64,000 nucleotides of DNA from Sinelater perroti (Eukaryota; Arthropoda; Insecta; Coleoptera; Elateridae), in NCBI GenBank assembly GCA_036346155.1, contig JARFIY010000099.1:23961501-24025500 (forward strand), given 5' to 3'. Position numbers and translations under genes: made by a program. Below, in pieces: positions 23,270 through 34,819 of the stretch. Position 1 is the first letter of the stretch. The number at the start of each line of letters is the position of its first letter. The notes below the pieces were generated by a model. It saw only the letters and a list, made by a program, of their open reading frames with translations. It did no database searches and was not told the origin of the DNA.

Positions 23270-23690
23270 ACAAACAAAATATGCAAGTATTCTTCACGAC
23301 TAATAATAAAATAACTGAATTTATCTGCTTAGTTAAAGATTATTACTTCCACGAATCCCAAGGAGTTTACAAACTACCTTGCGATGATTGTGACAGAACT
23401 GGTCTTTGTTTAGATAATAAAGAAATCGTCCATGAATTAAGTTTTCCAAGTAAAAACTCTTATGGAAGCAGCAAGATCATTTGTGAGGATATTTAATTAG
23501 AAAAGTACCCCCTCAATACTCAAAGCGTGGGAAATGGCTAGTCTGCTTTTATGACTCGCAGTTCTTTTCAGGACATAGGTAGATTAAGACCCCAAGTAAA
23601 GAATTAACTTCAGTCTCCCGATAGTGGTACCAGAGTTGATGCCAAAACGTCGAAAATTTTTCAAAAATTGACATGATTTGATCCGAACAC
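23270..23690 (+). pseudogene. Penelope-like element fragment (GIY-YIG region), degraded
   Basis: A 71-codon frame from 23281 includes QGVYKLPCDDCDRTG, which resembles the GVY.I.C..C segment that begins the GIY-YIG endonuclease domain of Penelope-like elements. The YIGQT catalytic residues that should follow are not visible (GLCLDN instead). Downstream, EKYPLNTQSVGNG near 23502 and gatgccaaaacgtcgaaaat near 23638 resemble the family's C-terminus and 3' tail. The RT part is absent. The assignment is moderate, because only short blocks match. Confidence 0.5.
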
Positions 23691-23699
23691 TTAGTTGTA

Positions 23700-24850
23700 T
23701 GTTTTGTTTTTTTTTAATTTTAATTACGGAAACCTTTTCTGAGACGCACAAATATATACACTCTCATACGATTCCATTATTCGACTACACCTAAGAAATA
23801 TATGTATTTGATTTAAATATATGTATTTAATCTACGGCTGGAAAAAACTCTAAAGCATTTGTAAATCGTTTCAATCAAATCCGCTAAAAGTGACGGCAGT
23901 CGTCATGCCAATTAAATCTGGCTGATCCTACAGACATACGCACTAAATTTTTTAATTTTGAGTACATAAAATGAAAGGGTACAGCGCAATTTTTTTGGAA
24001 ATAGTGGAAACAGTACAACTTCAAATATAAGATGCCGAAATACATTTTATTTACACAGTATATGTAAAAGTTTAAAATTAAACATCCAATCATAGTCATT
24101 GGGATTCTAATAGCCACCAAACCAATGGGGAATGCAACAAAACTAATTTCGAGGGAAATAAATCTGCTCCTGATGGGGAAAATGAAAAGATTTTGCTTTT
24201 CTGTTACACAGTATTCAAAGTATACTTAAATCTGCACATTGCTATTAATACTACAATTCTAGTTTATATTACGTCTCGAAAGCTTATAACGAAAATCCAC
24301 TAAATTATATTTATTGCGTATTATATGGTCTCTTCCATAGTCGACAAAAACCAATTGTTGTCGAGGTAATCAACAAAGTTTCTCTAAGTAATTCGGTTCA
24401 CAGGCCAAGACAAAACCTTTAAAAATTAGTTTAGAGTAGTGTTATCAAAGTTAGATCGTAATATTTATTTTTAAATAAACAAACTTTCACTAACATTATA
24501 CAATATATAGAAAATAATTATCAATTTTTTAACTTTAGTACCATAAATAAACAATACTATTTATTAAATAACAAAACCTTTATAGTACATCTATATATTT
24601 TAGCTGTAGCTTTCGTTGTTCAACAAGTGTTTATGTGGTATAAGACATGCAGAGAGGACGTCAAGTATGAGCAACACACAAAGCTCCCATCGACACCTCA
24701 CGTTTTAGACTATTGCAATGTGGAAATTTTACATATATACTTGATTTTCAAAATTTTTGACTTTCTCGTAAAATTTTAGACCTCGTGAAAAGTGAGCTTG
24801 ATTTTTCAGATAAATTGATAACATAGTCTTTTAAGGGTGCTCAAGAAGTA
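23700..24850. other. AT-rich non-coding stretch
   Basis: No recognisable domain, terminal repeat or RNA gene. One 78-codon minus-strand frame at 23884-24120 has no recognisable similarity. Confidence 0.4.
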
Positions 24851-24859
24851 AAAAGACAC

Positions 24860-25110
24860 ACTACTGAGTCTTTCGAACAACAAAAATGCAAATCAAGGAT
24901 GTAAGCCAGGTACATTGTGTTTTTTAACCCTAAATGTACTCTCCGTAAGAAGTTTGTACCACCCGGACAAATGGTCAACGCTGTATTTTACATGAAAGTA
25001 CTTAAACGGTTTCAAAATCGCGTGGGTCCTCTTGAACATCACCAGCACCTGGTTTCCTTATGGGTCGCTGTTACTAACAGAGTTTAAAGCAAAATAAACC
25101 TTCTTACAGC
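24860..25110 (+). pseudogene. mariner-type transposase relic
   Basis: Conceptual reading gives KKFVPPGQMVNAVFYMKVL from about 24948, which matches the conserved mariner block EFVPPGQTVN..FY..VL between the first and second catalytic Asp. Upstream KMQIKD and CVFF correspond to the preceding strand. Neither catalytic Asp is confidently readable, and the frame is lost after about 25080. The end cttgtata near 25310 may be what remains of a terminal repeat. Confidence 0.6.
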
Positions 25111-25949
25111 CTGGATCCGTCCTAGCCCTATTTATTTTTGTTTCCCCGTCTCAAATTCAATTTGAGAGCACCCCATTTTGGGACTATTAAAATTGTGTAA
25201 TAGAATTTTGGTGTTAGAGTATTCTTTTAAAAAATATTAAGTGTATCTAAACGTACTTTCAATTAAACGAATTTTCCGGAATTATTATCATCAATTTTCG
25301 GACGCACCTTGTATACCTACAACCGAATCAAACAAGTTTATATAGACTTAAAAACAAGAAATAAGACCAGATTATTATAAAATTACTTTAAGAAATTGAG
25401 GCTTCTCTCAAGCTAAACTGAATCAACCTGACTCCACCTTAACAACCGAATTATTAACTGCGACTTACAAGTAACGTCTGAGGGCAAATTAATTAGAAGC
25501 ACCCTAACTGCCTAGAATTTAGCTGGATATGTTAAAGATGTAGTAACTAATGTTAAAAGAAAATGCAGGAATAGTATTCCACACAAACAGTTTCAGGATG
25601 AGATGGAACTGTACAGCTGTAGTTGCAATACCGGCTCTTAGATTAATTAACTTTGTTGTTAACTACTGAAATTTAGTTTAGTTGAATGACCCACATAGTT
25701 ACCTTTGATATTCAATTAAAATCAAGTGTGTGAATAATTTTTGTAACAAATAACTCTTCGACTAGTTTTCAGTATTCGTTATTAAAAACTAAACAAGATC
25801 AACAGTTAAACATTTACGGTGTAAATTCAGAAATTACCCTTAAAAACTCGCTAAGCAGTTCCAGCGATAAAATTTTAATATTCAGAAATTTTGACGCAAA
25901 ATGGCAGAAAGTATGCAAATAATAATATATAAAATAAAATTATTTAGGA
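25111..25949. other. AT-rich non-coding stretch
   Basis: No recognisable features apart from the possible end of the mariner relic around 25300. Confidence 0.4.
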
Positions 25950-26335
25950 AAATAATTAACATTAATTATACACTAAAATATAAATCAAGGAAATAAGAGA
26001 AATGTACAACATAAAACCAATAACAGATTGGGTCAACTGTTGAAGAAAAGAATAAAACAGTCATTTCAAGAGTTAATGGAGACAGACTTGTAAAAATTGT
26101 ACGTAAGAAATTCCTGCAAGAAAATGGAACATCAAGAGACCACGACAAATATGATAAGCCAGCGTCTAATTTTAAATCTGATTAAAGATCACACAAACAT
26201 CAATTTATTACCAAGAAAAGAAAAAGAAGAAGGAATACAATACTCGTATATAAAGAAAAATAAAACACAAATCTTAAAAATCACAAAATTTTGATACTTA
26301 TGCAATAACTATAAATATATTTAGCTGCAATTAAA
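25950..26335 (+). pseudogene. LINE C-terminal tail relic
   Basis: The plus strand reads MYNIKPITDWVNC near 26001, then RVNGDRLVKIVRK near 26070-26110. This resembles the C-terminal RRR.W..H..RM...R block that follows the reverse transcriptase in many insect LINEs. No RT motif remains. Frames break twice in 300 nt. The element type beyond LINE cannot be set. Confidence 0.45.
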
Positions 26336-26540
26336 GACTGGCCCTTGTGACAAGACTATTAACAGTCAGGTGGATTTTGTATTGATCTAAATCCAATCAG
26401 AACCTTATTGTTCTACTGTAACTTATTGTTCATTTTTATTACATACATATATACATACATACACATTCACGCCGCGAGGGGACTTATGAATCCTAAAAGA
26501 CTTTTTGTATTGTGTGTAGTTAAGTACAAAGTTTTTATTA

Positions 26541-26566
26541 CCGTAAACCAGGACAACTTTGTGACA
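26541..26566 (+). repeat. pogo left terminal inverted repeat
   Basis: This pairs with 29999-30024, differing at about 3 of 26 positions. It contains the subterminal motif acaactttgtgaca within its inner half. Confidence 0.9.
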
Positions 26567-27019
26567 AGGGGTACAACTTTGTGACACCTGCAGCGAGCAC
26601 CAAATTTTTTAAACTGGCGGGCATTCTGTGGCGGTTCGGAGTGCTGCCATCTGCTAGAATGGCTAGAACGACTATGGCATTCCGCAAATAGTGGCGCTTG
26701 GCCATTTTGTTTGTCGCTCTCAAAAGCACTTCAGAGCGTTGGCCTAAAATTTGATCTGGTGTCAAAGAATCCTACGGAGCAGTGTATTGAGGGTAATTTG
26801 AATTTAAAGTATTGTGTTTATTGATAATTCTCTTAAAAAATTATAGATACAAAACATTTATTTAATTACCCTTTCGTGGAAATACTTCATTCGTGAAGAA
26901 TCACGGGGCAACATTGTGACAGTAATGCCGCTGTCACAAAGTTGTCCTGTAGTGTTTAGTTTACAATTTTTTTTGTATTTATTTAAATTTCTGATTGTTA
27001 CGTATTTTCAGGTTATAAA

Positions 27020-29668
27020 ATGCCTGGTAAATGCAGAAGGAAAGTTGGGTCACGTTCATACCGCAATTATACTAAGGAAACGCTGGCAGAAGCTCTTAAT
27101 GAAATAAAACGGACTAAATTATCCATACGAAAAGCTGCTGAAAAGTAAGATTCTACAAATTAATGCCTTTTCCTGAGCTACTGCATTAACAGTTGTTTGA
27201 TTTTATTACTAAAATGTATTTTTTATTGTTTCTTAACTTAAGGGGAAACATCCATCGACTCTAGGACACCCAACAGTTTTTTCTGAAATAGAGGAAGAAG
27301 CATTTGTTTCTCATTGTATAACAATGTTCGATTATGGTTTTCCTGTGACTGGATTTGACCTTAGGTGTATTGTGAAAACATATCTGACGTGTGGGAAGGA
27401 CAGTGGCATGTTTTAGAAATAATTTCCCAGGAACTGAGTGGCAAAACTCATTTATGGCTTGTCATCCCATTCTGACCCAGAGGTTTGCACAGAATATATC
27501 GATTGCTAGGGCAGGAGTTGATGAAAATGTGATAAATAAATATTTTGATCATCTCTGCATTGAACTTGAAGGGATTCCAAGTTCCAACACTTGGAACAAT
27601 AATAAAACGAACCTCGTAGGTGACCTAAGATCATGTAAAATGATTACGAAGAGGGGTACAAAATATCCTGAGAAAATTAGGAACTCCACCAAGGCTTGTA
27701 TTTCCATTATGTTCTGTGGAAATACAGATGGTGAACTTGCTACTGTTTATGTTAACTATAAGTCCAAGCATTTGTGGAGCACATGGACTGAAGGTGGCCC
27801 TGCAGGTGCAAGGTATAATTGCACTTCATCTGGCTGGTTCGACTACAACACATTTGAAGATTTTTTTTTGAAGGTAATGCTTCCTATTCTGAGACGGCAA
27901 GAATGGCAAAAATACTGATTGGTGACAAATTAAGCTCACATATGAACATTGAAGTTATCCGACAGAGCGAAGAACATAGCATCCGTTTTATAGCTCTGCC
28001 CCCAAATTCAACACATTTGTTGCAGTCATTAGATGTGGCATTTTTCCGGCCACTCAAGAGATACTGGAAGATTATCTTGACAGAGTGGAAGAAGTCTACT
28101 GTTGGTATTAGGAGTGTAACAATACCTAACCAGGAGTTCCCTACGTTGGTAAAGAAACTGTTCGATAAAGTTGAAGAAAATAAGGGAACCAATCTGCGTG
28201 CTGGATTTAGGAAATGTGGCATTTATCCTACAAACAGACAAGAGGTCTTAAGTAGGTTATGCAGTCACATTAATCAAGAATAAAATGAATTGAAGCAAAG
28301 AAATGGAAGTGGCAGCTTTCTAGAACATCTTTTACAAAAAAGGACCGAAGTTGCAGAGAGAAAGCAGATCAGAAAGAGGCGAATCAATGTCACACCTGGA
28401 AAAAATAATTCCGCTCTAGATTTGCAGAATTCATCAACCATGTCTGCGCTAGAAGCTTCCTCAAGTGATGCAAAGGCAATGAAAACGAAGTCAGCTCGTC
28501 CCATCATTGAAAATCCTGAAGAAAGTGACGATGTCAGTGTTGTGTATGTTAAGTCAGGTGATAGATGGTTTGCAGGCTCAGACTTTGAATCTGAATCTGA
28601 AGTCAAAGAGGAAATTAAGGTTTTCAAGAAAGAAGATAAGATAGTGGTGATATGAAGGATCACACGTACTTATCCTTATCGCATTTTATATATATATATA
28701 TATATATCGGCCGCGTGCGCTTGTCCCAGAACTTGTTATTTTAAAGGAGTCTGGGCGAGTCCAACACTGAAAGCTGATTAAAATAAACAGTACAAGACAA
28801 TAATTGACTCATACTGAACATTTTGCTGCGTCACTGAAGGTAATGGGGCGTCGCACAGCCTGCGTGCTCCAAATAGGGCCAAGCGCCCTCCTCCCGCAGT
28901 CGGCCCAGTACTCGAGCGCGCTGTGAATTGGTCCGTTTAATTAATTTTAATCGGCTCATAACTTATTTATTTGACCTCGGATCAAAAACATGTTAATTTG
29001 TTCGTCTCGGTGATCTATCCAGTAATATAAATTGCGAAACATTTTATGAACACCCGGTATATTAAACTGAGTATCAATTTTTTCGAGTTCTTATTTTACT
29101 AACTTTTATTTTAAATTCAGTTTATCTCATGATAATAAATCATTTATTCTCATAAATTTTGTATCTTCAACTGTTTAGATTCGACCGCTGACCGATTTTG
29201 GGATCTTGACCAAACGGCTTTGCGATTTACCAAGCACATCGCCTACCTACAAGTAACTTGCATACCAAATTTCAAGTCTCTAGCTTTACGGTTCTCGAGA
29301 TATCTTGTTTACTGACAGACAGACACACACACACGAACCAATGGCTAAAACCAACTTTTTGGTGTCCTGAGCTATATTTCGTCCAACATATGAAAACTGT
29401 AGGTCAAATCGATTACATTACTTTCCTTATTATAGGATAAGGAAAGTAAGAAGTAGTGGTAGCATATGAAGGAAAGTATTATCCAGGCATAATAACAAAA
29501 ATTAAAAAGGAGGGGGTGCGCTTGTTAATGTTATGGAGTCTGTGGGGAAACACTAGAGGTGGCCTAAAACAAAAGATGAAATCTGGTACAAGGATGGGGA
29601 CATAATTTGTAAAATAAATGCTCCAAAAAAAAGAGGGAAACTTGACTTTTTGATGTCTCAGAAATGAC
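27020..29668 (+). pseudogene. pogo/Tigger-type transposase, broken and split
   Basis: The ATG at 27020 opens MPGKCRRKVGSRSYRNYT, followed by a psq-type HTH (LAEALNEIKRTKLSIRKAAEK) ending at a possible donor gt at 27145. A candidate intron runs to the ag at 27241-27242, although the frames do not join cleanly. From 27243 the DNA-binding/linker region continues, with a shift near 27390. The DDE domain follows: WNNNKTNLVGD at about 27592-27624, where the family has NYDETN (so the first catalytic Asp is Asn), ILIGDKLSSH (27912, second Asp) and HLLQSLDVAFFRPLK (28014, third Asp). A shift lies near 27900 and an in-frame TAA at 28281. The tail resumes after the insert as AYEGKYYPG and ends KLDFLMSQK with TGA at about 29666. 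Confidence 0.85.
28660..29453. mobile_element. Unclassified insertion inside the pogo gene
   Basis: This sequence of about 0.8 kb separates two parts of the transposase reading. Near-identical flanks, tagtggtgatatgaagga (28642-28659) and tagtggtagcatatgaagga (29454-29473), look like an imperfect long target duplication. Its edges carry related inverted tracts (cttatccttat near 28669, ataaggaaagtaag near 29438), and a perfect hairpin, actttccttat/ataaggaaagt, sits at 29420-29447. Inside are a (TA)n run at 28687-28707, a GC-rich part at 28709-28930 and an (AC)n run near 29323. I cannot assign it to a class; a MITE-like or composite insertion is possible. Confidence 0.55.
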
Positions 29669-29806
29669 TGAGATTTGAAGTCTACTGTGGCAATATTCTA
29701 TGTCAAATGTATCAGCAGGTAACTAAGCATTGTAAGCATTGTGTGTCAATAACTGCCTCAAAGAAGCCTTTCACATTAAAAGAATAAGCTGTAGTAGCAG
29801 AATGAT

Positions 29807-29853
29807 AGGTGTCACAAAGTTGTCCTACATATAGGTACAACTTTGTGACACCT
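29807..29853. repeat. Subterminal 17-bp perfect inverted repeat of the pogo element
   Basis: The arms aggtgtcacaaagttgt (29807-29823) and acaactttgtgacacct (29837-29853) are exact reverse complements around a 13-nt spacer. The same motif lies at 26572-26589, inverted at 26931-26949, and within both terminal repeats. This arrangement fits multiple transposase-binding sites. Confidence 0.85.
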
Positions 29854-29998
29854 ATTAAGTCAAATTCTGGCTATCTCGCTTAAAATTACGGCTTAAACAA
29901 TGTTATATTTATCAGATAATACATAATAGCACCCTACACCATAAGTATTTTTATTAAGTGTACATTTACATCACTGTATTTTAAAAAAACTAAAAAAG

Positions 29999-30024
29999 TG
30001 TCTCAAAATTGTCCTGGTTTACGA
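29999..30024 (-). repeat. pogo right terminal inverted repeat
   Basis: The partner of 26541-26566, ending just before the TA at 30025-30026. Confidence 0.9.
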
Positions 30025-30026
30025 TA

Positions 30027-31071
30027 CTCGGTTTTCCTTCTGATTCGTTAGTTGTACCAAATGAGAAGAGAAACTTTAGGGAAACCTCTATTCTGCGTAA
30101 AATGCAAATGACTGCTTAGAAAAATCCTTAACTGCTGATACTAACATAGAATATTTATAAATTTTCAAATCATTTGTAAACGTCAGTTAAATTCTCTATT
30201 ATTGAAGCATTAAAAAAGCGTTTTTCTATTCTAATTGCTTCACGAATGATTTCATTGATGGGTTAGGAAATTAATCTTAGGATCGGTTTCATTATATTAT
30301 TTTGGAAAAAATTTGTATGTGGGGCTTAACAGTCGCCTTTGTTTGGCTTATACATAAGAGTAAATCAAATTTGAAAGAGAATTTTTATTTTATGCGTTGT
30401 GAACTGAACAGACGTAGACATGCCTGTCTGAAATTTTGAAAAAGCGCAGATGGGGAACAATTCCCGCAAAAAATCAAATTTACGCTTAAACAAACAATTT
30501 TGCAGTTCAAAATGAAGATTGCTAACCTTAGCCACGGACCAAAGCGGCCGAGGAAAAAATTGCTTCTCTTAACTTTCAAATAAAATAAAACTGCCATATT
30601 GTCAGAAAAAACATAAATATCCAATATGAAAATATCTGTCGAAATTTAACAAAAAATCAAAAATGTGTACGAATTACACTAAAGCACTCCCTTTACAGTT
30701 TGGACTTATCAGTCTGAGATTATTATGTGAATAGACTAGAAGCATGTGAAGAACAAAATGGGCGGTTTTGAGGTCTGGGAGAAATAAAACAAAAAATTAC
30801 AGTAAAATTATTTAGAAAAAATAAATCTACCTAAAAATTCAATCAAGAACAAATGTCGATGCTTTTAATTGAAGGTAAACAAGTGCACAACAATGTAAAT
30901 CAAATATAAAAAATTTTTACTTTTCCAAATCCTCAAGTTGTAATTGTTTAATTTTACCTTTAAGATGTATAATACATAACTGATTCTCGTTATTGATCCA
31001 ATTCTCAAAGTCCCTTTTTTTGATTTTTAGTATTTTCTAACGACTACCGTTTTTTTTTTTAAATCATATAC
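30027..31071. other. AT-rich non-coding stretch
   Basis: No recognisable features; a 79-codon minus-strand frame at 30385-30624 has no recognisable similarity. Confidence 0.4.
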
Positions 31072-31073
31072 TA

Positions 31074-31948
31074 CTGTGTACAAATATAACCCGGAATTTT
31101 TAATTTATACTGCGCGGGCATTTCGTTGGGCACAAACCTTTTTAGTTTTAAGTTGGTAGGACTGCTACTGACATCTGTGTCAAATTTTAGGTTCATATCT
31201 TAATTAGTTGAAGAGTGACGCTCGTTTTCGTAAACAACCAAAATTAACTTTTTCGATTTTTACCAAGTCAGAAAATATTCAACAAAGAAGTTCGATTAAA
31301 TTTTGTGTTAGAAATGATATTTCTGCTGTGGAAACGCTCAGAATGTTACAAAAAGCCTTCGGTGAACAGGATATGTCTAAAACACAAGTATACGAATGGC
31401 ATAAAATGTTCAAAGAGGGTCGTGAAGGCATTGAAGACGAACCACATCAACTGACGAACATTAAGAAATTGGTACTCCAAAATCGTCGATTGACAAATAG
31501 AAAGCTTGCTGACATCGTTGGCATTTCAAATGGATCAGTCAACACCATTTTGAAGGAAGTTTTGTGCCTCAAAAAAGTCAAATCTCGTTTGGTTCCAAAA
31601 ACCCTCAATTTATTGGTGACCATTTCGCTAAAAATTCCACCCATATCGTTCCGCAACCGCCGTATTCGCCTGATTTAGCTCCATGTGACTTCTGGCTATT
31701 CAGCAAAATGAAAAGACCGCTCCGGGACACCGTTTTGACACGATAGAAGAGATTGAAGCCGAATCGAAGAAGGTGCTGAAGGCCATAGCGAAAGAGGACT
31801 TTTCAAAGTGTTTTGATGAGTGGAAAATTTGCTGGCATAAGTGCATTGCAGCCGAGGGGGATTAGTTCGAAGGCGACGAAACAGATTTTTAAGAATAAAT
31901 AAAGATTTCAAAAATTATAACAAAATTCCGGGTTATATTTGTACACAG
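31074..31948 (+). mobile_element. mariner element M2, internally deleted
   Basis: The terminal inverted repeats are essentially perfect: ctgtgtacaaatataacccg begins at 31074, and the same sequence read inward begins at 31948, continuing together for about 27 bp. TA flanks both ends (31072-31073, 31949-31950). At 875 bp the element is about 400 bp shorter than a usual mariner. Its repeats and transposase differ clearly from M1, so it is a separate lineage. The near-perfect repeats suggest it is young relative to most of its neighbours. Confidence 0.92.
31208..31905 (+). pseudogene. M2 mariner transposase, central deletion
   Basis: The N-terminal HTH region reads QRSSIKFCVRNDISAVETL from about 31282, then VYEWHKMFKEGREGIEDE at 31388-31441. 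The second HTH region reads LADIVGISNGSVNTIL. No ATG is visible at the expected start; the open frame begins at a TTG (31208). At about 31590-31620 the protein jumps from RLVPK to a segment that in intact mariners follows the second catalytic Asp (FAKNSTHIV). The first and second catalytic Asp blocks are missing. The third Asp is kept in YSPDLAPCDFWLF (31650-31690, another frame), and a slip near 31725 precedes the C-terminal block ending near 31890. It is inactive, with the same kind of deletion as M1. Confidence 0.88.
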
Positions 31949-31950
31949 TA

Positions 31951-34815
31951 TATTTTTTTTTTATAAAAGTGAATATAAGTAACAATTATGAATGATAAAG
32001 TGCAGATTTAAGATCTAAAAAGTAATTTTAATATTGATAAATAACTGTTGATGTTGGTGGTTTCATTATAATAAATAGGAATAGATTTATCGCATATATT
32101 TTGTTTGAAATGTTACTTTAAAAATCTAATAATGACTAAATAAAAGAAACATTTGTGAAAACCAGTAATTCCGTTATCCCACAGCAATTGACTAAAAGTT
32201 TTTAATTTGTTAGTTACACGTAAACCCTTTAAGTAAATTCGTTGTTTTAGTATATTGCAAAGCATATATAATTAACTTAAACAATAAAAGAATCAAAAAT
32301 ATTCTTACAATTAGTAAAATCCCTGGACACATTTGAGTAATACACTGTTTTAAATATTCCTAAGAAAAGGTATTATTATTATTTTAGAGCTATTATTTAC
32401 TATAACCGTAAAAGTTTTTAAACTTCAAAATACAACGTATGATTTTTAGCAATCCACAGCCAGTTTAAGGAATTTAAAAGGGTTTCACTCAGTGATAATC
32501 TAAAAATAACATCATTGTGCACCTTGATAATAATTCAGACCAAATAAAACAAATTTTATAGATATCCATGTTTCAATTGTTAGTTTATTCACTGTAGAAA
32601 CCTGATACTGTTAGTTACTTTTTATTTTATAAACTAAAGAATAAATTGGATAGTTTACTATTTCCAACTACCCAAAATAACGTAGAAACCTACAAAAATG
32701 TTTCTAAAGTGACATAAAAAGAATTAAATTTATAATTTGGCTAGTTTTATCAAAACTGCTAAATGCACGGAGTGTTAGAAGCAATAATTGGAAAAGTAAA
32801 AATATTATTATATAATAATTTTTGACTACAAAATTTATTTTACTAGACTACAGAAGTTTTCATGCCTTTATTCTTATTAACCATTACACTAATTTTTTTA
32901 AAATTTGAAAATGGAGCTAAAAACAAATAAATGTTTAAGCAAGCTTTTAGTAATGACCATGTTGATTAGATTCGCATCGGGTTCAACAACGACCATCAAT
33001 TAGAAAAATAAGATTCGAAAAAATGAGCCGTTTTTGTCTCGCTGTTGTTAATACTTTAAACGCAAAGGAGTAATGTCAGCAGGAGTCAACTTTGTTGTGT
33101 TTAGAAAAGAGCTAAATATTTTTTCAGTTTACATGCGTTTCTCTCTAATTTTGATTCTACAAATCGGTTTTACAGAAGACTAACAACCAAGTTTTAGTAA
33201 AGGGCTTAAGTTAACCTATTTTTGTAATTATTTTGCAACTAGAGCTTAATGCAATAAAAATATCTTTTTTGCTGTTCAGTTAAGAGAATTTTTTGTATTT
33301 GCCAGTCCATAAGAAACAATTTTTTTAAAAGACAAAGATAGCCATTAATAAACTTTTTAAATTAATTAAAAAGAGAAATATGTTAGAGAAAGCATATAAA
33401 GGAAAAAACAGCATAAGAATATCCCGTATGTAAGCGGATAAAAGATTATTTAAACGTGAATTAAATCTTAATCATGATGCTGTGAGTTATTTATAAATCA
33501 GATTTATGGCATGGTACTTAGCGTAGAAGAAAAATCAAAAAGCAAAAGTGAAATAAAAAGATAATTTTCAGCAAAATAAACACAAAAGTCTTACAAATTA
33601 AAAAAAACTACAGTGTAAAGAAAAAACTTTTTTGTATTTCTTGATAACAAAATAAACTAAAGATTAGCATCAATTGACAAAAATAGGTGTAAAGTAACAA
33701 CAATGTTAACTGATTTTCCAGCTATTCTTTAGTCTTGTAAGTGTTACCCTAAAGGGGATGAATTGTTTAAAGCTGGTATAGACTTTAAGCTTCCTAGAAA
33801 AAATGCTACATCACACGGCGTAGAGGATGATAATGATCTGACAGATCATAATATATTAACTCTCACCTCAAAGCGGGATTATAATGACAGTAGTGATAAT
33901 AAGAGTCGGATGGAAAAGCCTTAGATGATGCTAATTTGAATTTTTGAAATGTTCTCATGCATTCCATATAGGCTGCTTTAAAAAATTTGGAAAATTGGAA
34001 ACCAAAAATAATTAATGAATGTACCAAACAAAAAACAAAGAACAAAAATAATTTCGTAAGCTGATGGACCTCAGGTCGATAAGCGTAAAAAGTGCATAAT
34101 AAATAAATAAATACGGCAGAAATTCCTTCTGCCACATTTGAAAAAATTTAAAAAAATTTAATAACTTCATTTTCTTTTATATTCACTATAAGAGCAAAAG
34201 TTCTTAAATAAAACAAATATAGGAAAAGGCTTCAATAAGAATTAATTGTTATTTTGGACAAAACTCCAATTACGTTTGCTTTAAAGATTTAATTATGGTA
34301 TTACTGAGGCTCAAGTTCGTGAATTCAATCAAATTTAATATCTGATATAATATTATACTACCGTGTTCACATTACCCACAAATACTTTCACCATAAGGCC
34401 AGATAATGGATCGAACATTCTAATGTAAGGTATTGATTAGATTTGAGGACAAGCCTGAAGGAAAGTTATGTGCTAACAAATGTTGGTACTGAGACGTAAA
34501 AATGTCCCGGCTTATTCATAACTCATTGCGGATACTCTTAAAAAAATTGTATTTTTATAAAATATGTTTAAAAAGATCTGCCACACTGTGACAATAAATA
34601 TTTCTTTCAGTTTCTTTGGGCCTTAAAATAGCGTTAAAAAATAATTCAATCCGATAGGTAATAATATGTTTTTTGTAAGTATGTGGTAATGTGGTATAAG
34701 TACATTTGATTTTACCTATTTTTTAAATTATGTAAATATTGCTGATTTACTTCACTATTGTTATTTAAATATTAAATCACTATTTATGATATTTATAATT
34801 TATTTGTTATAGTTT
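31951..34815. other. AT-rich non-coding stretch
   Basis: No recognisable domain, repeat array or RNA gene in 2.9 kb. Short frames, such as 33863-34135 on the minus strand, look like chance. Confidence 0.4.
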
Positions 34816-34819
34816 ATTA

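Larger units (their letters stand above)
26541..30024 (+). mobile_element. pogo/Tigger-type DNA transposon, inactive, with internal insertion
   Basis: The terminal inverted repeats begin ccgtaaaccaggacaacttt (26541) and, read inward from the other end, tcgtaaaccaggacaatttt (30024). TA flanks both sides (26539-26540 and 30025-30026), the pogo/Tc1-mariner target. Inside are several copies of the motif acaactttgtgacac in both orientations, which are likely transposase-binding sites. A pogo-type transposase gene occupies 27020-28658 and 29454-29668, interrupted by about 0.8 kb of foreign sequence. The element is about 3.5 kb, or about 2.7 kb without the insert. Frameshifts, stops and a lost catalytic Asp make it non-autonomous. 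Confidence 0.9.

Noticed and set aside
28687..28707. (TA)n run as a replication or fragile site
   Set aside because: A short microsatellite inside an insertion; common in this genome type and with no supporting signal.
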